This document shows, piece after piece, positions 27,011 to 40,332 of a stretch of 64,000 nt of DNA. The notes under the pieces were generated by a model, which saw only the letters and a program-made list of their open reading frames with translations, was not told the origin of the DNA and did no database searches. Position 1 is the stretch's first letter, and each line of letters opens with the position of its first letter. The DNA is from Dactylonectria macrodidyma (lineage: Eukaryota; Ascomycota; Sordariomycetes; Hypocreales; Nectriaceae): the NCBI GenBank assembly GCA_020744425.1, contig JAGMUV010000025.1, forward strand, positions 1,051,819-1,115,818. Direction: 5' to 3'. Position numbers and translations under genes: made by a program.

Positions 27011-30000
27011 TTAGACTTAGTTAACTAAGTCTACTATTAATATAGTAAATAGTATAATTACTATATTTATACTATTATTATTATATATAATAGCTAGAAT
27101 TATAAATAGTAAGCTTTTATTAATATTAGTTAATAGTATATATAGCTAACTGCTCTTTATATAATAATAGAATTACTTATATACTCTCTTTTTACTTAAC
27201 TAACTATTATATTAATAATAGGCCTATTAATATCTATAGCCTATTAGCTATTTACTATTTAATTTCTTCTTTATTTAGTATTATCTTACTTTTCTTCCTT
27301 ATTATTACTATTTTATTATATAATGCTTTATACTTTTACTTTACTTAGGCCTTATTTCTTTCTATTAAGAATTAGTACTATAATTAGCTATTTCTTTAAT
27401 AATTTATAATTATTTTAAATAATAATGAACTTAGTATATTAATATATATAGTATAATATAGCTATACTATCTTTATATTATATATACTTTATAAATTCTA
27501 TATAATATTTTAGCTACTTCTTATATTAATCGCTTTACTTATTATTTAGTCTATTTCTATACTATTATTATTATTATTATTACTAGCTATGCTTTTAACT
27601 TACTTTATAATTAGCCTTTAGATTTTCTACTTAAGCTTAATTACTATTATATAATACTGCTTAATACTAAGCGTTATCTTAATCTCTGCTTATAGTAAAC
27701 ATATTATAATTAAGCTAAGTTATTCTATATTTTAATAATTTAAGTTATTATTTCTTTATAAGAATTCTAAATACTTTTCTTATAGTTTTAATAGCTTATA
27801 TTTATATTATAGTATTCTTTCTATTAATAAAAGCTATATAATATATATAACTATTATCTACTTAATATAATTAAGTAAAAACCAGGCTATCTTATAGCTA
27901 GTTTTATAGATTGCCTTTATCTTATAATAATTTATTATAAGTATGACTTATTTATTATATAAAAAGACATTATATAGTAATTATTATATATTATAGTATT
28001 ATAATATTATTATTTCTAGCTCGCGCTCTAGCTACTCTTTTTAAATATATATAAATAGTATTAATTATTCTTAAAATATATATAACTATTATATTCACTT
28101 CTATATACTAGCCTGCTTTTACTAGTTCTTTTTCTTATTAAATATAAATACTTTTATAAAATATATAACCTTACTTAGCTTAGTATCTAGTTATGCATTC
28201 TTATTATTTATTATAAATAACTGGCTAATACTAAGCTATAATATACTATTAGTAATCCGCTTTATATTAATTCTAAGCTTAATATAATCCTATATATTAC
28301 TTAATATCTTATTTAATAAATTATTTATTTATACTATAATCTTATAAACTACTTATTAAAAGTTATATACTTATATATAATCCTTATTATAAACTAGGGC
28401 TTTATTATTATTAAATTAATATACTATTAATAGCCTGCTTATCTTATTATAATACTCCTTATTATATACTATTTAGTTAATAATCTTACTTATTATTATA
28501 TAAGTACTTATATATATTTACATCTTATACTCTTATTAGAACTACTTAAATGCCTTTATTCTTAAATACTCCTCTTTTAAAAATATATCCTTAAATCTAG
28601 CCTTTAGAAAAAAAAGATAGATAAGCTATAATAGTACTATAAGTATACTTATAAAGAAATATGCTTTTATATAATTTAATAAGTGCTTTTAGATACTTAT
28701 TATTATATAAAAGTATAGTATTATATTATTATATATATTACTACTTATATATACTTTAATAAAAGCTAACATATATAATAAGTATGCAATATATCTAAGT
28801 ATATAATGCACTTATACTATATACTTAAAAGTATAAACTTTAAATTTTCTAAAATAGGCTATATAATCTTAAGAATTTTAGAAAATTAATCTTATATAAT
28901 TAACTTAAAAAGTCATAAGTTAGTATTTTTATTAGATTTCTAGCTAATTTATTTAGCTTTTTAAAATTATAAATAAGAAAAAAAACAGTATGAATAAGAT
29001 TTTTTAAAATAAGTTTATAAATAAAATCTTTTAAAAATCTAGAAAAATCTTTACTTATTTTTATATACTTATTAAACTTATATATAAAATATATACTATT
29101 TTAAGTCTAGTTTAAATTTTTAAAGAGTTTTTAAAAAAGTACTGTTTTAAGTATAAATTAGAAATGCGTTATATACTTGGATGCATTATATGCTTATTAT
29201 ATACGTTATTATAAATTAAAATATAGCTTAATTAAGTGCTTTTATCTTTATAACTACTAATTTATAGTATTTAAGCCTTTGCTTTTTACTATCCTCCTTA
29301 TTATTACTTAAGCTTTTACTATTTAGATTATTATCTTTATTAAAGAAGCTATTATTATTATACAGTTTAGTTTATTTAATAATATTACCTAGCTGCTTAT
29401 TCTCTAGCTTATAGGCTATATTTACTATTAAGCTCTATTACTTATTTACAAAGTATATTATTAGTTATTTTACTATATCTTTATAACCTATTTAATATAT
29501 ATATTAGTAAATACTAAATAGTGATATTTAATAGACTAATAGCTAGCTTATAACTTATCTTTTATAATATATTTAAATAGTAAGCTGTTTAATTTTCCTA
29601 GCTAGATATTATAAAGATATTATAATATTTCCTTTAATATATCTTTTAATTATTAGCTATAGTAGTCTACCTTTTAATTAAAGCTCTTATTTAATTATAT
29701 AAATAGCTACAGCTCCCTTATAGCTTTTTTATTCTTAAGGACTCTTATTTTAACCTTATTAGCTTTTACTTATATCCTTTAAGCTGTATTATGGATCTTA
29801 GTCAGACTCCAATCCTTAAAGTGCCTTACTGACTTCATTTTCTTTACTTAAGTCAAGTTATAGTTAATGCTCTCCTGCTTATTATTATATTTATTTCTCT
29901 TAGTATTTTCTTTTAATAGCTTAGCCTTACTATTAGTAATTATCCTATTTATAATACTATGTATTATTATAGACTTTAGTACTATTATATTATTACTATT

Positions 30001-30756
30001 ACTATAAGCTTAAATAATTTAATATTTTATATATTATATTAGTATTTATATTTATAGTTATATAATATTATATTTTAATCTATTAAAGCTATATTATAAC
30101 TCTATTTAATAATGAGTTATATTCTTTTATAATTATATTATATAATAATATATATTATAACTAAACTTACTATATATATTAAGAATTAGAATTAGTTCAC
30201 TTTAGTTAGCTAGCAGTTTAACTATAGTTAGATTATTTAATAAGTCTATATTAATATAGTTTATTATATTCTTAAGTAATTATTCCTTTACTTAATATAT
30301 ATACTTAAAGTAAGACTTAATACTAGTACTTAGGTTAATAGTATATTAATATATCTTATATAGTAAAAGCTAGTACTTATTAATAAGTATTATATATTTA
30401 TCTATTTATTATTTTTTATATATTATTAATATAGTATTATAGTATTTCTAATAATATAATAGATTTATAAGTACTTTACCTTTTTTTTTTAATATTATAT
30501 ATATTATGCATTATAATTATAATATGAATATAGTTTAATAATAGGAATTTATTAAACTTCTATATTTATATTAATTATCTTATATAAATTTACAATAGTT
30601 TAATTACTAACCCTTAACTTATAATAAGGCTAACTATAAACTATAATTAATTAGTATTTATATCTAGCTTTAAGAAATTAGGCTTTAAAGCTTAGACTAT
30701 ATAATCCCTGTTTATATTAATTTTTAAAGTCTAATATCCTTTTAATAAAGCCTAGG
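27011..30756. repeat. 3.3-kb dispersed repeat, copy B (interrupted by a MITE)
   Basis: Same orientation as copy A and collinear with it from the CTTAGTTAACTAAGTCTACT edge to CCTTTTAATAAAGCCTAGG. The left edge contains the palindrome ACTTAGTTAACTAAGT. It is more strongly RIPped than copy A. The MITE it carries lies at a different position from that in copy A (19 bp further along), so the two copies took their MITEs independently. Confidence 0.7.
28769..29206 (+). mobile_element. 438-bp MITE, copy 2
   Basis: Same length and orientation as copy 1, flanked by TA (28767-28768 and 29207-29208). More RIPped: the left end reads ACATATATAATAAGTATGC. Inserted at an AGC-TA site inside repeat copy B. 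Confidence 0.88.
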
Positions 30757-33439
30757 AACCTTTAATTAAATAATTAATTATAAAGTGTTTTATAAATATA
30801 ATATCTTAAGTAAATTAAATATACTTATAGAATTAATTATTAAACTTAGAATGAATTAATTAATTAAACTCTTTTCTAATTTTATATAATTTTAAGAGTT
30901 ATTAATAAAATAGACCTTTCTTTTATTATCTTTTCTTAAGTAATATTCTAATTAAAAGTATTTAAAAGTAGAGTTATTTAAATTAAAAAAATGATTTTTA
31001 TTAAATAACTTAATTATAATAATAGTAAATTTAATATAATTTTTAAATAGATTCTTATTATTTTTATATAATAATATTAGAATTATTTAATAGTAAAAAT
31101 AGTTATTTATTTAATTAATTAGTTTAAATACTATTATAATTATAAATACTTTTCTTTTAAATATAAATAGCTTAGTTAGCTATTTAAGGTTAATAAACTC
31201 TATTTTATTAATTTATTTTATTATTATAATATAATTATTTAAATAAGCTTAGCTTAATCTGATATTAATAAGCTTAAAAATAGTATTATAAAGTAAGAAG
31301 ATCTTAACTCTTTTAATTATATTAAGTAAGGTAATAATAGCCTTATAGTATTAATTTTAAGTAAAGTATAAGTTGTTTATTTTAAATTACTCTTTAAATT
31401 TTATTTAATTAGCCAGTTTTTAATAGCTAAGGATTATTTTAAGAATTATATTCTCTTTTTCTATAAAGACTATAAAGATTAATAATAGCTTTATTTACTC
31501 TATTTTATCTCTTTACTTCTTATTATTATAAGTATTAACTAATACTTCTTACTTATTATTATATTTCTTTATTATTTTATAATTACCTTTTTTAAAGCTA
31601 AAGTAAACCTTTTTAAATATAAGAATAACTTAGACTTAGTAAATAGAGAGATATTCTATTAATTACTTACTCTTTTCTTTTAAATAGCTTAAAATAAAAA
31701 TTACATTAGTTTTTATAATAAGTTCTATTAAAATAATAAAGAAAGTAATTATTATATTTATTTAATTAATTAATTTAATAATATATAAGTATAACTTATT
31801 AAATATTTCTTATTTATATTTTAAAAAAGTCTAGTTATATATAAACTTAATTAAGCTCTTAATATTTATTACTTAGGTTATATAAAGGGAATTATTAATA
31901 TAAGTTAAAGTAATAATTACTAGTTATTAAATATAAGATTCTCTTTAAAAGGCTATTATTAAATATAATAGTAAATACTACTTATTACTTATTCTTAATT
32001 AATAAAAGCCTGCTTTAAAATTATACTTTATATACTCTCTTTTAAATTATATATTAAGTATTTATATTAATTAGAATAATAACCTAAGACTTAATAATAC
32101 TAATATTCTTTTATTTTATTAAATAATAAAGTAATATTTACTATAAGTAAGGACTTATTATCTAATTAATTTAATAGATTTATTAAGACTTAGCTAATTA
32201 TAATATTTTTTATAGCTTTATTATATCTTTTATAACTCTTTTATTAATATTAAATTATTATAATTAAGTCTTAATTAGACTTTTTTATTAAAGCTAAATA
32301 AACTTATAATAACTTAAAATTAAGTATTAAATTATTAATAAAGTTATTAAAACTAATTACTAATAGTAATTAAATAATTAAGCTAGTAAGTATTTATGTA
32401 TTATAAAAAGGGATATAAGGTAGTACTAATAAGTATTAAAAGGTTATTAGCTTAAAAGGGATTATTATAAACTATAGTTTCCTTTAATTAAATAAATAGC
32501 TAAAATTAAGTTATTTTTTAATAGCTATATTTATATTTAAGTAAGAAATAATATACTAATATAGAGTTTTATACTTTAGCTAACCTAACTTAATTAAACT
32601 CTTATTACTCTTTATATAAACTAATTATATAAGTTTTATAAATAGAAAATATTAAAGAGCTTATAATTAATAAAAAGTCTTTAAGTCTATTAAATTAACT
32701 ATTATTATAAAGAAAGAGTAATAATATATTAGCTATTAAATAGAACTTAGATTAGCTATCTTTAGGATTTAAGTAATATTTATTTAACTAAGTATTATTT
32801 CCAGAGTTTCCTTAAAGTTAAAATCCCAGCCTTTAAATATATTTATTAAGTTTATTTTAATTATAATCTATTTAAATTATTAAATAGCTAATTAGAATAT
32901 AGTTTTTACCTTATTATCTATATAAAAATAGATAAAATATAAAGGCTATTACTTTTTAAGCACTTTATTATTTTTAATAGTAATTTTAAAGGCTTTTATA
33001 TAAGCTAAAATATTTAATTTATTAAACTTATATCTTAATTCTTATATTAAAAAATGTATTTAAGCTAGAATACTTAAAGTAATATAATAAAGTTCTTCTT
33101 TTAAAATATTTATTATAAGTATTATTATTATAAACCTATTAATTAATAATATTAATATTAAAAGGGATGCTATTTCTATAAGGTATAATTAAGAATAAGT
33201 TTATTATTACTCTTTTTATCTCTTTTTAAACTAAGTTTTATAATTTAATAAAGAGCATTATTTTAAAAGTAGTTAATTAAGTAAATATAAAAGTTAGAAA
33301 GTAAAAGTATGCTTTAAGAATTAAATATCTTCTAAATTACTTATCTTTATCTTTAATTATAATCTTAAGAATTAAAAGAGTCTTATATAAATCTATCTAA
33401 AGGAGATAATTAAAGCAATTAATAAATCCTTTATAACTA
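30757..33439. other. Very AT-rich RIPped DNA
   Basis: No gene or element edge can be recognised. One of the most decayed parts of the window. Confidence 0.5.
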
Positions 33440-33877
33440 ATATATATAATAAGCATGCAATGCATCTAAGTATGCGACGCACTTATACTATATACCTAAA
33501 AGTATAAACTTTAAATTTTCTAAAATGGGCTATATAGTCTTAGGAATTTTAGGAAATTAATCTTAAGTAATTAACTAAAAACATCATAAGTTAGTATTTT
33601 TATTAGATTTTTACCTAATTTATTTAGCTTTTTAAAATTATAAATAAGAAAAAAAACAGTACGAATAAGATTTTTTAAAATAAGTTTATAAATAAAATCT
33701 TTTAAAAATCTAAAAAAATCTTTACTTATTTTTATATACTTATTAAACCCATATGTAAAATATAAGCCATTTTAAGTCTAGTTTGAATTTTTAAAGAATT
33801 TTTGAAAAAGTACTATTTTAGGTATAAATTGGAAATGCGTTGCATACTTGGATGCGTTGCATGCTTATTATGTACGT
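33440..33877 (+). mobile_element. 438-bp MITE, copy 3
   Basis: Flanked by TA (33438-33439 and 33878-33879). The right end (...GCATGCTTATTATGTACGT) is the best preserved after copy 1. Same orientation as the other three copies. Confidence 0.88.
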
Positions 33878-35458
33878 TAGCTATATAATTAATAAGATTA
33901 TTAATAATATTAGAATATTAAATAATAAAGATAATATAAATAGTTTAAATCCTTAACTTTTAATACTTTTTAAATAAATAGTTATAAAGGGATTAATAGT
34001 AATTATTTAATTAATTACTTATAAGAGTCTAAACTCTTTCTAAGTCTTAACCTTCTATTTTATAATAGCTTTTTACCTTACTTTTATATTAGCTTTAACT
34101 ATAAGTAGTATAATTAGTATATTATTAATACTAAGTAAAATACTCTATAATATTAATAGTAAATCTATTATAAATTAATAAAATAAATAAGAGTAAAAGG
34201 CAATTTTAATTCTATTTTTAATAAAATTAATTAATTAGTTAGAAATACTATATACTTTTAAATTAAAAGTATTAAATAAAGTTATTTTTAAAATTAATTA
34301 AATATTCTATATCCTTTTAATCTTATATCCTTACTTACTTATACTACTTCCCTTTTTATACTTAACTTAAATTTTTATAATAGTTTAAAAGTATTATTAC
34401 TTACTTAATTAATTTATTAATTAATAGAATTAATTAATTAATTAAATTAATAGCTTATCTTCTTATTATAATTTCTAAAATATATTAAATAAGAAAATAA
34501 GAAGAATACTATTACTTAAAGTAATAAATACTATAAAGTAAGTAAGATATATAATAAAGTAAGGATAAATAAGACTTATAAAATAAAATAAATAAAATAA
34601 AGGCTAGAGCTATAATTAAGTATTTAATTAAAAAATAAATTAGATATTCTAATGAATTAAATAAATCTTATTATAATAATATTAAAAATAATTTAATAAT
34701 TTAAAAATAAAAGTAAGTAAGAATATAATTAATTACTATTTATATTTAAGTAGTCTCTGCTTTTTATTTTAAACTAACTCCTCTTATTCTTATTAATAGC
34801 TTTATTAAGACTAGTATTTAAATTAGTTAGCTAATTAAAATCCTGGGTCAGTCTAGCTAGTAAGCTCTCAGCCTTAATATATTATAACTTTATATAACTA
34901 ACTTTATAAATCTTTATAGTATATTAAAGCTTTAATTATAAGTTATTTTAAAAGGCTTTAAGAGTAAGAATGATTCTAGCCTTAATATTTAAGTTTAATA
35001 TAGTATATAGTTAAAAATAAAGTAATTAAATAGAAATAATATAAGTTAAGAGATTTTTATTATACTTACTTATTTATTTCACTTACTTATTATATATATT
35101 ACTTATTTATAAAAGGATTTAACTTATAATAAGTTAAATTTAGCTAGTAAAAACCAAGCTCTTATAATAAAAAGCATCTTTATTTAAATATATTAATATA
35201 ACCTCTACTAATAAGTATATAATAAACTATCTTATATAATCTTTTTCATAAGTATTTATAATAGCTAGCTTTAATTTTATTTAAATAATTAAAAAGCTAG
35301 AAGTTATAATATTATAAACTATAAAGAAGATAGATTATTATTTATATTAAAATAATATATTTAGTATTTATAATACTAGTAATAGTCTTATAAACTTAAC
35401 TTATATTAAGCTTAAGCAGCTCTTTATAAGCTTTAGATTAAGGAACTGGTTTTAAATA
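33878..35458. other. AT-rich RIPped DNA
   Basis: Nothing recognisable. A block near 34835-34880 (CCTGGGTCAGTCTAGCTAG) keeps slightly more GC. Confidence 0.5.
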
Positions 35459-35896
35459 ACGTATATAATAAGCATATAATGCATCTAAGTATATAACGCA
35501 CTTATACTATATACTTAAAAGTATAAACCTTAAATTTTCTAAAATAGGCTACATAGTCTTAAGAATTTTAAAAAATTAATTTTAAGTAATTAACTATAAA
35601 AGTCATAAGTTAGTATTTTTATTAGATTTTTAACTAATTTATTTAGCTTTTTAAAATTATAAATAAGAAAAGAAATAGTATAAAATAAGATTTTTTAAAA
35701 TAAGTTTATAAATAAAATATTTTAAAAATCTAAAAAATCTTTGCTTATTTTTATATACTTATTAAACCTATATATAAAATATAAGCTATTTTAAGTCTAG
35801 TTTAAATTTTTAAAGAATTCTTAAAAAAGTACTACTTTAAGTATAAATTGGAAATGTATTATATACTTAAATGCGTTGTATGCTTATTATATACAT
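35459..35896 (+). mobile_element. 438-bp MITE, copy 4
   Basis: Flanked by TA (35457-35458 and 35897-35898). The left end is ACGTATATAATAAGCATAT. Again exactly 438 bp although many bases are mutated, so the family has had no indels that change its length. Confidence 0.87.
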
Positions 35897-36540
35897 TATA
35901 AGTAATATATTAAATTAACATTTTAACTTCCCTTTTTTAAATTATTTCTACCTATTTTAAATAATATAGCTAGATCTCTTAATTTTAATAAAAGGTTTAT
36001 AAATAAGATTTAATATTTTATAAAAGATAATTAGTTTAATTTTAAAAATAGTAAAGCTTTCTTTTTAGTAAATCAGTAATTTAATTAAGAGATTAAGAAA
36101 TCTTTTTAAAGTAGTATAACCGCCGATTAATAGTTAGAGGTTGTCTATTATATTCTCTATCCAATTAGTTATTACAACCCTGAGCTATTAAAGCTAGTCC
36201 TATTAGTTAATCCCTTCGCTACCATTCGCCACTGAGCATAGATATTGTAATACTTGAGCAAAGTCACTATCACATGCGTGGACCACTCTATTAATAATAT
36301 TCTAGTGTCTGTCTTCTCTTGAATACGGAATAATAAAAGACAGAAAAGGATGCAATACATTTTACTAGTTGGAGTAGATTATGTACAGTCTGGTCACAAT
36401 TCTGACTGTTTGCCTTAGCATACATCGCTATAGTGGATTCAGTATGGATTTTATTCATATTTACCCTGCCACGCCCGCAACCGCACTGAAGGACAGCACC
36501 ATTTCTAAACCCGAATACTGTATGCACTACCTCGTTTTCT
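35897..36540. other. Transition from AT-rich DNA to gene island 2
   Basis: Composition changes near 36120. The part 36170-36540 lies downstream of the kinase-ankyrin stop codon and is probably its 3' untranslated region and flank. A 95-codon minus-strand frame here overlaps the gene's 3' end and has no independent support. Confidence 0.4.
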
Positions 36541-39500
36541 CTACAGTCTATCACTTCGCCTGGTGCCAAGGTTGCCATTTCTTCCCACCCCTTTGCGGAC
36601 GAGGTACGCCACAGTTTCCTCAGTTCTTCTCCGAAAACGAGCTCGCGCTAGGTATCCCAACTCGGAAATATCTTGGAATTCTCGTGACTCAGCTTCATCC
36701 AATGCGGTGAATCCATTGGAATTGACAGTATTCCGGCTCATGTTTTCCTTGTATGCATCCTCTAGCTTGCGGATAGCATACAGATTTCCGAACCGAGCAG
36801 CGAAGTGGAGCGGGGTTTCGCCCGCCTTAGTGAGACAATTTGCATTATCTGGATTTGGGAAGCGGGAAATAATGGCGTCTATTATTGACTCTACTTCTTG
36901 TTGAGGAGCTCGGTCTGTCATTTCATGCGTGAGTTGGACTTCTTCAGGAATAGAGCGGAACTACTCACCGATAGGCAGGCCAGTGACAGCGTGAAGAACT
37001 GTCACTTCCTCGTTATCAACCCTAGGGAGGTCGGCAGCGGGACCAATTAAGTCCAGTAGATAAAGAAGCTGATCGGCCTTGTCCACAGTCAACCCAAGAA
37101 AATTCAGGAGACAGGTACTGTCGTCCTCATATGGAATGGCGAAAGTGAGAAAATCCGGTTGATAATTTGCGAGGATGTCAGCCGCTTCAAAAAACTCGCC
37201 AGCTACAGCAACTTCAAAGGCGGTGAACCCATCCCTATCTCTTTGGTTAATATAGTGGCCCGCCGCCTTCCAGGATTGCGTCATCTCCACGGATCTGACC
37301 AAAGCATTGACTATTTGGGGAGATCCGGGTACTGCATAGAAGAGAGGCGTCCATAGCGTGGTTGGGTGAGCCAACCCCGGGTTAGAATTGAGTTCTAGCA
37401 GATACAAGGCGACATCGACTCGGCGTCGAACGACTGCAGCCATTAATGGAGTATACCACTCTTCTGCTGACGGGATCCACTCATTTAGCGAGCACTCGGG
37501 TATGAGATTGAATAAACATCGCACCACCGCTAACGAGGCTTTGGCGCAGCTGAAGACGAAGACAGAATGGCCAGTGATGTCCCGAAATAGACTGCAGGTA
37601 TCGTTGTTGAGGAGTAACTTGATGGTACCTTCGAGTTTGTCGACATGGTGTTTTCCTCCGTTCACAAAGACATCATAGTTGTCCATCTCCAAGACGAACC
37701 ATAAAGCTTCTGCTTTGCACTGGGCCATTGATTCCACCGGAATATATCGGAGAATGACCTGGACCAGGTGAAAAGAGAGCTGACACGCGGCGTGCGCCAG
37801 ACTGTCCAGCCCATGGTAGTCCTTGATGAGGGGATCGGCCCCTAAAGCCAGCAATGCGCCGACGGCCTCCATGCAGTTAGGGCCGTGCTGGTTCAAAATG
37901 TAGGCAAGTGGTGTTTGTTGCTTGTCGTCATTTGGCTGGTTGATATTTGCCCCCCACTCCACAAGCAGATTTGCAGCTTCCTTTGTTTTGGCTGGGTCAA
38001 ATCGACCGAGAAACTGTAGCTCATTCGCAGTCAAGGCTTCGTGCTTGTCCGAATCATTCCGTGTCAAAGGGCACAGGAAGCGAACGACATCAAAATGACC
38101 TGACTGACATGCCATGAACAAGGGCGTCTCACCATAGTCGTTGGTGATATTGGGATCAGCGCCTTTACGAACGAGAAACTCCACAACATCCAGTCGGCCG
38201 TAACTGGAGGCGTAGTGTAGCCAAGCCATGCCACAAGCAAGCCCAGGGTAGTCGTGCAGCTCGTCAAGACTTCGCCCGTCTTCTAACCAGGTCTCCAATG
38301 TATCATCAATAGAGTCCAGGGGATATTCGTTCCTCCACCGCTCCCCAAAGCAGTCCTGCCCGTAGCCGCAGTAGGTTGTCCTCAGGCATTTGAGTGCTCC
38401 GGGGTATAGATCCGAGAACAACTCCTTCAAATCTCTCTCTGCCGATTCTTCACCTGCATAGCAGGCGTCCAAAAGCCAATCCGCAAGTGAATCAATGGGG
38501 ATGACCTGCTCAAGGGCGCTGAAGACGTTGTATACTGATGCTTTTGCCTCGGGGGAACCGGCCGTGGCGGATAATAGGAGCCACTCCAATGCAGTGGATG
38601 TCAATCCACAACCCAAAGCTTCTGAGAGCAGTCCTCTGCTAAGCCAAAATAATCTCTGAGCACCCCGATCGACCTTTTCTGGGTCATTGCTGCCAATTTC
38701 TGCCACTGATCTTGCGTGCCAGCTCGCAACAATATCATCGGAGGCCACTCGCATCAAATCTCTATCCAAGCGGGTCAGATCTTGATACTAACTCTTGTTA
38801 GCCTCAACATGCTGAATATGAAGTAGGCGGAATTAACCTCTGGGTGCTCATCCGAAGACAGGTCATCAATAGGAAGGAGAGGCACGGGCTCAAAGTCGCT
38901 AGCAGAAAATGTTAGGTCTCACTCTCTTCGAGTTAGGGGTTAGTACCAAACATACAGATCCGCCTCCTCAGAAATATCCCCAGTACATAGGGCTTTGCAG
39001 ACCTCGGTCATGCTTCGGCGGTTCGCAGGCGACTTGCCAAGAGTCATATCTACGATTTGTGAGAATCGAATGGCTTGAACACTGGTCATATCAAGTTCGG
39101 AGTGGATCAAGTTCTTTGCATGACGAATCATTTTCATCGAGTCGTTTTTGAAAGCCGATATTTCAGTGAAATCGTACTTCGCTTCCGTCATGTTTAGAGG
39201 AGAGCAATGGCGGAATTCTGAGAAGATATCTGCACCAGAAGCAGCCAAATGGCAACACAAGAGCCCGAATCCGTACACATCCACTTTCGAAAGGTTATCC
39301 AGATGGATATTTCCATAGGCTTCGGGTGCTTCCCATGGCGGAGAGAACCCGGGCAAAGTAATGCTGACTGATTCAGCCGCTCTGAGGTCCTCGATGATGG
39401 AAGCGGACCCGAAATCCGATATCTTTGCTCGGAAGGTGTCCTGGGAAAGCTGGTAAATGAGGACGTTTTCTGGCTTTAGGTCTCCATGAACAACACCGCA

Positions 39501-40332
39501 ACTGTGCAATGCCTGCAATCCGGAAGCAATGTCAGCAGCAAGAGAGAGCGCAACACTGGGCATTGTCAATGGTGGGCCAGCCAGATCCAAGAATTCCTTC
39601 ATAGACCCACAATCAGCCGCTTCCATTATGAGGATTGGCCATCTCCTGTCATACTCGTCCTTGTCCTTCTCCCAGCTAAAGCCTAGAATATTGACGATGT
39701 TGGCGTGAGACCGGAGGGGACTGTGAGACAGGACCCTAATCTCTTGAATCATCGATCCTAATCTCACTCCATCGCTGCTCACATCCGCTTCGGCTATCAT
39801 CTTGGCATACTCTGCTGTGGCTGGCGCAATATGCTTTGCAACAAGCCATTGACCGGTCTTTAGCTTCAAGTTTGCTTCGAACTTTTGCATGATAATCGGA
39901 TTTATGTTCTCGGTGTGGATGTCGAAATAGCGAACCTGGAACGAGGCTCCAGTGGCTGCATCCAGCTTCAACGTCCGTTTGAAGTATAAGTACGGAAGAT
40001 CGAAAAAGTCAAGCGCCAGCTTTATGAACTCCGCTGGCCCCAGCATCAAAGGGGAGGCGGAAACTCGTGTTGCTGTGTAAAATCTCCGCACCGGAGTCAG
40101 GTCCATCATTGCTGCCTGAGTTTGGTGGTATGCGTGATGAGACGTTTGGGTACGCCAATATGTGGAAGTGATGGCAGCTTACCAGCTTGGCTCGCTTTGC
40201 CAGGAGCTGATCAAGGATCTTGGCGTATATTTTGTATTCAAAATGGTCAATCTCCTCAACTTCGACGTATCGGTGACTCCAATCCGCCGTAAATCGCGCG
40301 GGGTTGGGATGTTGCTTAAAGCCTGATGTCCA
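36541..40332 (-). CDS. Protein kinase-ankyrin repeat fusion protein (5' end unresolved)
   Basis: Five exons on the minus strand: 40332-40183, 40115-38947, 38898-38838, 38787-36969 and 36914-36541. The introns are 40182-40116 (GTAAGC...CTCAG), 38946-38899 (CTAAC branch), 38837-38788 (CTAAC branch) and 36968-36915 (GTGAGT...ACAG); all phases fit. From ATG 40109 the protein has 1138 aa. The first exon listed adds about 50 in-frame residues (RFTADWSHRYVEVEEIDHFE...) but no ATG, so a further 5' exon is likely. Kinase domain, numbered from ATG 40109: K92 in VAKHI, HGDLKPEN at 208-215 (a non-RD kinase, HRD Arg replaced by Gly), DFG at 232-234, then an APE motif. The C-terminal half has ankyrin repeats (for example YGETPLFMACQSGHFDVVRF). 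It is divergent from the HeLo-pseudokinase gene. Its layout resembles animal RIPK4/ANKK1; substrate unknown. Confidence 0.78.

Noticed and set aside
15450..30756. A Starship-type giant element with a DUF3435 captain gene
   Set aside because: No recognisable captain recombinase motif, and the interval's edges are explained by the 3.3-kb repeats and the Gypsy copies.
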